From: Liolophura sinensis | Taxonomy: Eukaryota; Mollusca; Polyplacophora; Chitonida; Chitonidae | Length of the DNA stretch: 64,000 nt | NCBI RefSeq assembly: GCF_032854445.1 | Contig: NC_088301.1 | Location: forward strand, 18,549,223-18,613,222 | Reading direction: 5' to 3' | Shown here: positions 23,101 to 35,100 of the stretch, one piece after another | Numbering within the stretch: the first letter of the stretch is position 1 | How the letters are laid out: the number at the start of each line of letters is the position of its first letter | The notes under the pieces: model-generated | The model's input: only the letters and a program-made list of their open reading frames with translations | The model's database searches: none | Told to the model about the DNA's origin: nothing | Translations under genes and position numbers: made by a program

Positions 23101-26100
23101 CAATGCGCCTAAGACGGATTCTAGGCACGTCCTTCTTACGAAAAACTTGCTTTCCCCTGTGACCTAAAGCCACCTAAATAGTATTATGCAACATGCAGTT
23201 AGCAAGGCAATCTAACCAGCAATGGAGGCTCTTACCGGTACTATACAACAAATCACTGCACAAGTAAGTAAACTAAATGTTCTTAAGAATCAAATAGCAG
23301 AGACAGACAAAATTATCGTGGCTGGACGTGTGGAGATATACGAACTCAATACATCTGTCACAGTGCTGAATTCTAAGCTTCAGGAAAATCTACATGAGGC
23401 TAAGCAGTTACAGAGCCAAAATCTATTATTGCATGATAAATCAGAGCAGTATATCCGACGAGAGATTTTACGTATACCTGGCGTGACTCTGTTACCAGAT
23501 GAAACAACAGATCTTGTGGTCTATCGCTTAACCCAAGAGGTTAAATTCTGAGTCTAGATGGCATTGCTTGGTCCCATTTCGTGGTGGAAAATGAGAGCCA
23601 AAAAATTGACTCAAAATCTCAAAAGCTTGACGAAGTATGAGGCTGTCTACATTAAGGAGAACCTCACAACGTTTCGCTACGGGCTGTATCAGAAAATACT
23701 TCAAATTAAACGCGATAAAATAATTCGAAGCGCCTGGTCATACGATGAAAATGTTTTCTATCGTGTAAGAGAAGGCAGTGATCCTAAACAGATTATTAAC
23801 GAGAAAGACGTTTTGGAAATTTGATTTTTCAATAGAATACGCCCCACCTTCATTACACTCAACTTTACTGCTCAGATTCAATATTTGCCTCATAGACCAA
23901 TGTGGTCCTCTTGTTGCCTTCACTGTTAATACAAAACAAAACTATAAAATGTCCATTTGTGATGGAATTTAGTCAAACATAGCTTACTCGGTGAACATGC
24001 TACTTTTCATGTATACAACTCTCACTAAAATATACACTCAGCATAACGTTACGCCTTAGCTATACATGTAACATTTATATAAACATGTAAGGGATTAGAA
24101 ACTGCAAACTAAAATATAATTTGTAATAAAAGAATTAACACAGTATAATTTTGGCACAGTTATTCTCAAACATATAATTGTGAACAAACTGTATTCTTCT
24201 GATCGTTGCACCCATGTACATTTACGCTACATTGTATACCTTATTTATATTTAGTTTTTAATTTGTTAAGATCAAATGCAACAAACTGCAACAAACTGAT
24301 TTTATACAGTAAACGTTAAACAAGACTTAGTGCTATAGATGTCCATTTTGTAAGTAAGACGAATCGCGTTATGTATGTATATGACACATGTATTTTCATC
24401 ACACTTACAATGTTGTAACGACCTTTTAGATTGTTTGAGCTGTATAAATCTCCTTATTGTTGACCTCAGCATATTTTAGGATGATGCATAACATAGACTA
24501 TTAAGTCTGAGATAATAAATACAGGTAAATTAAGTCATTCTATCGTTGCATTTACGTATTAATAGATATATAAAGCTACTGTATGCATTTTAAGTAAATA
24601 TTAAACAATAGTAACTAGTTTTGTCAGACTGCAGTGTATTCCAGGTTAATGTGAATGTGACAGCTTCGATGATGTTAAACATACTTTACTTTTTTAAAAT
24701 CAAACTGCTCACGAGCCTAGGTATAATAATGTTTTCATTTCATGAGCATAGTAACATTTGTTGTTTAAATGTTCTTGAAATGTAGCCACGGGAACCCTGG
24801 GGAATCCAGAGGACAAATAATGGCCGAGAGAAATATCAGTCCGTTCTATACGTTCCTGATGTACATTTCGACATATGTCATTGTCTTATATGGCTGAAGA
24901 ACATTTAATTACTGTAACATGTTCTCCAATGTTTTTAGTTTTCTTACGTGTTTTAACTATTGCTCGTATAGATCATGGGTAATGATATACAAAGCTATCG
25001 TGTGGCAATGCGACCTACTGTCATTGTTCTTCATTTAAACTCATTGTCTCAGCGATACTGATTTGTGGAGGTATTGAGTTGAGCCCGCAGCCGACAACCG
25101 AGACCTCTCATGTGTAGAACCCAATGTTTTTGGCTTGAAGGAAAAACGTGATGCATTATTTATTGATCTTAATAATTTTTATATTATTGGCATCACTGAA
25201 AGTCACTTGACCAAGTGGATTAATAGTGAATATAGTATACAGTTATTCCTGAGTTATAATGATCCATTTTGGCGTGACAGAAATCAAGCATGGAGGGGCG
25301 TGGGTATTTACTCATCCCACCACGTGGTGATGTAAACGATGCTTTCACTATAAGACTGTACCCTGGAAGTAATCTGGATTTAAGCCGAACGAAGAGTAAA
25401 TGTTCTTATTTGTGTTCTACATAGACCACCAAACACGCCAGTAGATAAATGGTAAGTTTTATGCGAAAATATTGAGACAGTTGTTGATCAAAATAGAGAC
25501 AAAAATATCATAATTGTTGGAGACCTTAATGAAAATCTTCTTGAGAGGCAAAGAATTCCATCTTAGAGACCTGATACCACGACTGGGTTTCAATCAAGTT
25601 ATCAACGACGTGGCCAGCACCTGATCCATTGCTTGATCCAGTAATGTGTTCCAGTCAGAGTGATATCGTACAGTCTGGTGTACTTCCACATTTCTGTAGC
25701 GATCATAGCTCGATGTATATGACAATTCAATCCAGTGTTAGGGAAGAGAAAGGTTATAAACGATTGATATGGAATTATGAGAGAGCTAATTGGGATGTGC
25801 GAGCGAAATAAAACACATGTTGCCGACGGTAAAACTGAGGATAAACATTTACGAAAGTTAGTAAACTCTTTAGTATAGAATGAATCTAATAATTACGGGT
25901 TGTTTCTTCCCATAATAAATGGCAACGTTTGTTATGAGTACAATACCGTAGCCAAAGCAAGTGTTCGTATCAACTATTTTTCATGTACATGTGTTGTAAA
26001 TTATGCAAACGGAACATTCCCTCCTGTTGAAACACAGCCCAGGAGTTATCCCTCGTAATTAATGATCAAAACGTTTATGATGTACTCGACACATTAGTAT

Positions 26101-29100
26101 GGATTCTTCTCTTCAAGATCCACCGTCTCCCAATTATTAGATATATATTTTGACGCTGCTCAGGTATGGCAATGGTCAAGAAGTATTTTATCATTTCTTT
26201 AATAGACTGTATATCGAAAGTTTTCGACAGGGTATGACACAAAGGACTTTTACATAAACTAATGTAATACGGCCTGACTGGAAAGGTATTCCTGTGGTTT
26301 AAAGATTATCTGAGCGACATACATCAGTATGTTGTTATAAATAGCTACAGATCAGAAAAACGACAGATTTATGCGGGTGTTCCCCAAGGTTCTGTCCACG
26401 GTCCACTATTATTTCATTTTTATTCTAACAACTTGCCTTTATGATATGATAAATAGAATACCTCTTTTTGTAGACATTACATGTCTGTATGTTATATCCG
26501 ATAACCTACAATGCCAAATTGTACAGACCAATCTGATGCCTGATCTACATATAACATAAACTTGGCCTGACAAATGGCTGGTTAGCTTTAATGCGTCAAA
26601 AATAGTCTTTGGTTGTGTCAAGACGAACTAATCATTCCAGTGTGACCTTTGTCTTTAAATCAGCTGATATCAGCCCCTCTATATCACATAAACATCTTGG
26701 TGTTACTCTCTCTTAGAATGCATCATGGAATGGACATGTAGAAATTGTCATAACAGCTGTCTCAAAAAGTGAAGTGTTTTCTCTGCAATTAAATGTAAGT
26801 TTGGTAGAAAAAGTTTGGAAATAATGTATAAAAGCTTTTGCCTAGTCTGGGATACGCAGATGTGTGGGATAATCTGACAGAAATGCCAGCTGAACGCACT
26901 GAAAGGATTCAGAAGGACTGCTTACGCACAATAAGAGGACTGAAGCGTACTTTCTCAACTCAATTGTTACATCAGGTGTCCGGTTTCCCTCCGCTTCGTT
27001 TGAGACCCAAATCCATCGACAACACCGCACAAAATGCGTCACCATGACATATTCTTCTTCGCCGACTTTCATCTGGCCTCCGACTGTAATCCTTATCAAA
27101 TTATATCAAACTATACCATTACTCCATTTCGCTACCGAACGGAAGTCTGTCGAAAAACATTCTTCCCTACATCAAATAATGAGTGGAATTTACTACATGC
27201 TGGAATTAAAATGACATAATACTTAAATAATTTTTAAAAGAAAATCGGTATTTATTTCAGAATGCTCGCATCCCCTTCTCCATGATATTATACTGGGTCT
27301 TGATCAGAGAATATCACATTATGTCGCTTGCGTAATGGATGCAGCTCGCTTAATGATGATAATCTGAATAATTTCCCAAGTAATGATCATACCTGCAGAT
27401 GTGGCACGGGAACAGCTGAGCATGCCTTTCTATCCTGCCTTATTAAAATGAACAAAGACAGAGACTAAGGCAAAACATTTTTTCGTCTGGGTATGCGATG
27501 GATAATACAATAGCCTTATTTCTAATTGGTGGTCTTGGTGTCAATGACCACCTTAATAAAAAATATAGCCAAACACGTTTGTAATGTTCTTCAATTTACA
27601 AAGCGTTTTACTGCGTAATATAGCCTTTCTTCATTAAGAAGTTGATATGTATATATCTGTTTAACATTTCCAACCGTTGTGTTTATAAAACATCGCTAAA
27701 AACTAAGTATGGCAGTATCTAAAACGAAATAAGCTATCTGCTTATATGACGTAATGTCTCAAACATTTTTTATTTCAGCTAATAGCATATCACAGAGTTA
27801 CATTAATGGTGATGGCCACACGTGTATATCAGTTTAGCTCCTTAATACATATCTAATTAAGACACTGTCATATATTTACAGCATTATTCGTGAGACTAAA
27901 CATGTTTCAAATACCAACAGCACACGAAAAAACGGTATTATCCTATGTATTTAACGGAATACAACAACTTGTAATGACTTGTCATTCCGCAGAAGATCTG
28001 TCACTGTGAGAAGATCGACAATCGACCTGAGCGACGATTTCCCATCTTGTTGCAAGGGGTAGTTTTCATTTAGTAATGAACAGTGCTTTTTGTAGGTGCA
28101 TACATGTGGTATACATATGATATATTAATACAACTGGTCCACCAACAGATCTGTGTGAAGACTAGAATGATAAAGAATAGAAAGATTATAGTTCAAATTT
28201 ATTTTGATTAGTAGGAAGAAATTTTTACTTTATATGCCACAAGTCATTATTTTAAATGGATTTATATCTTTATAATGATATTACTTCTGCCGTTTGTTAC
28301 ATGCACATCAACTCCAGGTGGCTCTCGATTGAACGGCTTCACTCTGGATGTCGGAATAAACAAACAGAGCTACCGTACATGTTATACAGACACGACAACC
28401 AGTGACAACGGCCCTGGGGACATCATCAACGGTACATGTAACGACGGTAACCTGAGAACAGGAAACACGGTCAGGATACGGTTACCTGCAGGATCATACA
28501 GGATACTGACTCTTTGTGAAGTTCGCTTATTTGGTACGTTTCTGATAATACTTTGATCTGATATTGTTTAAGATTCATATATTTTGGAAATAAAGATCGA
28601 GAATGTCACGGGTTCCACTCTGATCATTTATTCCTAAATCTAATTTACCCATTACAAACAAATACACATGCCCAGATTGCCCATTTCTATTCTGTAAATG
28701 CTCTGCAGTGCTTTAGAAGTGTTATGTTTGAGCATGATCGTACTTACTTCAACTAAACCATGCTCGCGTACGAAACATTTCTTGTCACAAATCCGGTAAT
28801 CCTAGTTGTAATTCAAAAACGAGCTGAAAACAGTCGCGGCATATCGCAAAATTGCTTACGATATCAAAATAGAATCTGGTCTACTTTATATGTCCCATGC
28901 GGGCGAATGTAACCAACAACATGTGGGACAGATACAGCCCACCAATATGTATTACACACTATTGTTATTACCAAATACAGTTAGGCCTTGTTCCCTGTGT
29001 TGTATGGGTAAAATATATAAATGAAAATAAATTTGTAAATCATTCTATATGAAATTTTAATAAATGTATTTTAACCAACACCAATTTTTATACCGGGTGC

Positions 29101-32100
29101 CTCGATGGCGGAGTGGTTAGCGTGCTAGCGTAGCACAATCGCCAAGGAGCCTCTCAAAACCCGGACGCTGTAAGTTGAAGTTCAGCTTTTATACGCTGTT
29201 TCAGTTTGTTCCGAGGGCTGGTATGGTGAGATGTGTGACAAGGAATGTGTGACAACCACAGGATGTGCTATGTGTGACAAAGGACAACTAAGATGCCAAG
29301 GTAAGGTTGTTTCGTGCGACCAAATAAACCCTGCCCTCTAAAGACATTGCATACACTACACAAGCGTCGGATTCAACAGCAAGACAAAATATACTAGTTC
29401 TGTCCATTTTGGAACTATCGCATTTCCCCAGTGATCAATCAGGCTACAAAGAAGAAGCACAGACACACAAACTATGATTTACAGGCATATGTTCTCCATC
29501 TTATTCTAACAGATTTTGATGTAAAATATCTTCTGTTTCCGTATCAGTACTGGACACCAACTTGTGGCACCTTTAAAGGCCACACACGGCTCCCAATTAT
29601 CTTCTTATTAAAGTTGTTCTTTTGACATTCGATGATTTCAACTTGTTTGAAGATCCGTGCTTCTGTTAGGCATTTTCGCTGGAGATATTTGACAGTACTT
29701 AGGCTTGTTTTGAATCTGCTTTGCTGGATCTACATTTAGAGCCTATCAGAGTCCAGCTGATTCATCGTGTAACCCCTATATTATTTTACTTTATACCATA
29801 ATGACTGTGAAATATTAACAGTTCTGAGTCAGTTGCGTGTAAGGCTGTACAAAATCAGTGCAAAATGTTTACCCTTGCTTTCTGTCCATGCCTTCTCAGT
29901 ACGGGATTTTTCTTCGGTGTGCCGTGGCCTTCATGCGGACCCGGCCTCCCGCAGGTTTCTGCTAGACATTACCACTTACGATAGGAGAGAAAATCAGCAT
30001 GAACTGAAGGCCTTCATATCAAATCGTCATTCATTCTATGGCCTCCTTACGCTACACGAGAATAATCGTATGTTAAACAGAAAGCGTAATACTGAGATAA
30101 AAAATGTATCAACTTTGGCTTATTTTGTGCATCGGCGTGATGAAATACACATCTGTTATAGTTTTGTGAATAATTAAGTACTATTAGTTGCGAGTTCAAT
30201 ATTCAATTTGAATAACTAGAACTGGACATTTTGATATAGTTGAACATCTGATTATCGAATTTCGATCTGGAAGCTGATTTCACATTTGTATATCGAACAA
30301 GAAATTGGAAAGTGGGAGCTTATTTAACAACTGAATGCCAAACTGGGAAGTGCGAACTGGGAGCTGATTTTACACCTTATATCGAACAGGAAATTGGAAA
30401 GTGGGAGCTAATTTAACATCTGAATGTCAAACTGGGAAGTGCGAACTGGGAGCTGATTTTACATCTGAATATCGAACAGGAAATTGGAAAGTGGGAGCTA
30501 ATTTAACATCTGAATGTCAAACTGGGAAGTGCGAACTGGGAGCTGATTTTACACCTGAATATCGAACAGGAAATTGGAAAGTGGGAGCTAATTTAACATC
30601 TGAATGTCGAACTGGGAACTGGGAGCTAGCTTCACATCTGAATGTCGAACTGGTAACTAGAAACTTTGTTATAGTTTAACATCTTAAACTTATCAAACTT
30701 CGATATAGAAGCTGAATTCACATCTAAATATCGAGCAGGAAATTGGAACTGGGAACCACTTCACATCTGTTTGTACACCTTAAAACCATGTATTTATTGG
30801 ATTGGTGTTTCACGCGGTACTCAAGAATATTTCACTGATACGACGGCGTTGTGGAGGGGGGAAACCGGACAAAACCTGTGGGAAATCCACGACCATCTGC
30901 AATTGCTGGTAGACCTTCCCACTTACGGTCGGAGCAGCATGAACTGGACTTGAACTCACAGTGACCGCATTGGTGAGAGGCTCCTGGGTCATTACGCTGC
31001 GCGAGCGCGCTAACCAACTGAGCCACGAAGGCCCCTCCCTGAAACCATGAACTGAGAGCTGGGCTGAATGACATCATTAAATCCTGTACAACTAGCATAT
31101 GGTCATGTAACATATACACTACGTGTAGTGTCCTTCGTCAGAGGTAGGGCGCCATTAGAACAGTTCTACTGTTCAAAACAGTAACTCAAACATAATTGGC
31201 ATATTTTCTTTTTCTCTTGGTAATTAAAAGGCCCTTTTTTACACGAAATTTTAAAAGAATGCTATTAGATCTAACTGACCTATGGTCCAAACCACCAAGC
31301 GATATACATCAACAGAAATCAAACCAACATAGTATACATTTTCGTACATCTTGAAAAATGTTCAGTATATCTGAGCCATTCTCCCTGGGTCAGACCCACT
31401 AACTTTTACTGCCTGTAATTCTACTTCTCTGTTCACATGTATAAGCTCTCATCGTTGGTCATCACCGAACAAGACATTCACACTGCACTGTTATGTCTCG
31501 ATACTGCTCTACACATAGTTTACTCCAACGAAATGTACATTATATTCTACGTAAGCCACTAGGGTCATTAAGGGTTCAAGCCATTCTTGAATCAGAAGAA
31601 ATAAAAATGAAAAACTTCCAGAAAAAGATCTCGGACCCCGAGATAATGAGCCAGTTGGATTACAACTTGGTTCGCCGTTTCGCCTAAATCGCGATACCTG
31701 CGGCCAAATCATTGGTAGATTATCTCGGTCCCTGACTTTGTTATCTCGACCCCTGAGATAACCAGCCAATGATAGTCAATAGCCATATTTTTCGCCTCCT
31801 TATAAAAAAAGAGAACCACCATATCCCTTTCACGGTTCCGTACTATTATAATTGTTAGCATTGGTATTATTGTCAACAAGAATAGTAGAGCTTCTTTTCT
31901 TCTAGAAAACAGGTAATCTTTTCTTCTAGAAAACAGCTATATGTAAGTACATGTATGTTTGACATAAGAACTTGCAGTTTTGCATCTAAACTTTTGATCT
32001 CGTGACTTGGCGGACATGTTGGATTTGTGAAGAGCATCAAAAAAGCCTTCTCTACAGCGGCTCGTGCGGTTGAACTTAATTTACACTGCATTTGCACAAA

Positions 32101-35100
32101 CGTAAGCATGTTCAATTTCTTCATGAGGACTTTCTCGACTATATGTTGTAGTAGTTCGACATTGAGTGAAAATGTCATGTGACCAAAACAATCGTTTTTT
32201 GCCAATAATATCTACCCTGTTAAACCCTAACGTTGAAAATAGCCATATCTGATGTAGTCGTTGATGTTGATTCCAAAAATGGAGTTTTTGTAAAAGAGGA
32301 AGTGACACTCTCGAAGCCGGACGTGGGTATATCTTCTTAACAAATGAACATATCGGCGCAGTCTTCGGACTCAATATCATATTCGATTCATGTGAGAATA
32401 TTTATTTAATGTAAAGGTTTATTCTGTAAAGAGGTTTACTTACAGTGAAAATCCTCTTGTAGTCCTCCTCAACACCAAGATACAAGCAGTAAATGGGAAC
32501 ACAAAAGTGCTACACAGATTTTAACTAAACAGTGTTGCACGTGTACATATAGTATCTTATACGTAATTGATAGATATGTAGTTTTTAGACAGAATAATTG
32601 TAAGCAATAATATATTAATGAACTAATAAAGAACTAATAAGATTGGCTAAATATTTTATAACATGGCGAGAAGATAATTATGGACATTTTGAACTGGGAG
32701 GTGGATGTCATCAGATCCAAAAGCGAGAATAGGGCACAAATGGTTAGAACGGGAATTTAAAGATAACATAAGATAAAAATAATCTCCCGGACACATGTTT
32801 GTTGCAACTGTTAGCAGCCATGTATTTAATGGGAATAACGGACTCTTGACACTGTAAAAAATAGTGTTTAGCAGTTTCTGTTGCAGCTAGACAAAAGCTA
32901 CAATACAATACTGACCATACCTAAACAGATCAGCGATGGCTCAGTCCCATTCTGAACCTGCGGTACAAAATGGAGGCATAACAATTTAACTGACTGTAGA
33001 AAACTTGAAACGGTCCATATCTATTCGTTAAAAATCATTTTAGACTTGGAAGTGACGAATTTCTCATCTCTGTCGGTAAGGTATTTCATCCTTTTTGTTG
33101 GAAAGAAGAAGAAATGCATGTAACTTATATTTAAAGACGGGATAATTACTTTTAATTTTGTATATCCCACTTCAACTTCATTGTTTCTATTTGCCCATAA
33201 CTCCCAGATGTATGGGGGTCAGAGGCAATTCACAACTTTAAAAATGATAATAATCTGTAATAATAAACATCTTTTGACGTTCGACGTAGACCTCCAGTAC
33301 AAATTAGGGCTGCTTGGTGTCTTCCAAGCGGTGTCTTCCCGTTTGGCCTCCTCCCGTTGTTTAAAACACGGGGAAATGGGGATTAACCAAGGGCATGAGA
33401 TCAGATTAAGGAATCATCACTATGGGAGAACGCCAGGGAGTTGGTAGTGATAAAGCTGCAGGCAAATGTGTTTATTTTAAAAACGTATATTCAAGTATGT
33501 ATTTAAAGCATTTGTTATGTGTACGTACAGTAATTCAGAAATGATACAGAAAGGTATATAGAGATGCAGAAAATAGGGAGCTCAAATCCGCAAATTCTAG
33601 ATATGACATGGTTAACGTTATTGTATTTTAAATGTGATGACAACACAGCATTTTGTCACTTTTTGGCTTACTTTTAAGAAAAGTGAACAATGATAAAGTG
33701 GTTTGAGTGTTAAAGGAAACTGGCTTGACCAATCCGTTAAACGTTGAAGGTCTCTAACAATTTAGAGACTGGGTGAGTTGTTCTTATAGGTTCAAAAAAG
33801 AGTCGCCAAGATATGGCTCAAATATTGCCGATGTGGCGTAAAGCATAAACATTCATTTATTCATTCAAAAAAGACATGTTTCGCTGTCAAAGATAATGAT
33901 TTTACATTAATTAAGGATGCTAATATATTTAGGGTAGATAAGAAATAGAAGTGCACCAAGGTCAGACCCTTAAAATGCTCTCGCTCAATATCTGATTCGA
34001 CTGAGATTTATACATACGCGAATTGATCTGTTACACAAAAAATTTTCTAACCATTTTAACAAACAGTATTCGGTTCCCATGTGTCTAAACTGATACAAAG
34101 TAGAGCTCTTTTCTTATTTATTTGATTTATTTATTTGATTTGTGTTTTACGCCGTACTCAAGAATATTTCACTTATACGACGGCGGCCAGCATTATGCGT
34201 GGGAGGAAACCGGGCAGAGCCCCGGGGAAACCCACGAGCATCCGCAGGTTGCTGTCAGACCTTCCCACTTACGGCCGGAGAGAAAGCCAGCATGAGCAGG
34301 ACTTGAACTCACAGCGACCGCATTGGTGAGAGACTCCTCGGTCATTACGCTGCGCTAGCGAACTAACCAACTGAGCCACGGAGCCATTTTCTCCAGAATC
34401 CCCTGTAAGTTTGATTCCAAATATATCAAATGTAACAAAGCAGGCTATTGAGAAAAGAAAATCAATGCGGTTCTGTTTTACCCAATACATCCGATGTGAT
34501 GTCAAGTGAAAATAATTGAATTTGAAGCTTCTAAACAAATTACCTTAGGTAATGTTATATTCGAATCACGGATCTAGTTCTTCTTTATAGCTGGATACAG
34601 TATACGTGTACTTTTCTCGCAAAATTACGAGCAAAGCACAAAAAAGGACAACCACCTCCACCCCCCCCCCCCCACCCGCCACCAAACCCCCTCCACAACC
34701 TCTATCCAATAAATCGCAGGTCGCGTGACTTCAAACTGTTACAGTTGTAAAAGCGAAAATCACTGTTATGAACACCTATCCTGTTTGGCATAAATAGGTC
34801 CAAAGATACATTTACAACCTTTAGCACATTCACATCTGCATGCTATATAGTGTACGTACACTGTATTCATTGCTATGGAGAATGCACGGTTTCTAATTAA
34901 CTTGTTTATATCCCATTGCGTAAAGACACTATTCAATTAACCGGAAGTGGCGTCACAAAGGCCAAAAATACTAACTTGAACCCCGGTATCACCGATCATG
35001 CAGCTAAATTTGTTTATATTTTAGTTTTACTAATTTCTTGCTTGAATTGTTAAATATAGCTTCATGTGAGATATTTTTTAGTTCTCTCCGATTTCAAACA

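Larger units (their letters stand above)
22870..27600 (+). mobile_element. decayed CR1/L2-like LINE in intron 3 of gene B
   Basis: Two coding parts lie in the expected order: an ORF1 with coiled coil at 23,222-23,824, and endonuclease plus reverse-transcriptase fragments at about 25,090-27,500. Many stops and frameshifts show it is dead. The AT-rich 1.2 kb between them (23,830-25,080) has no recognisable coding and may be a later insertion. There is no RNase H, unlike the LINE at 58-64 kb. Confidence 0.7.

Noticed and set aside
29096-29170. Possible genuine tRNA gene
   Set aside because: The A box is perfect, but the B box is mutated and there is no acceptor-stem pairing; it matches the head of the SINE family.
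29833-30177. 114-codon + frame
   Set aside because: Part of it is a SINE scrap, and no splice sites or domain are seen.
34650-34695. C-rich tract as a regulatory element
   Set aside because: Simple low-complexity run with no surrounding conserved sequence.
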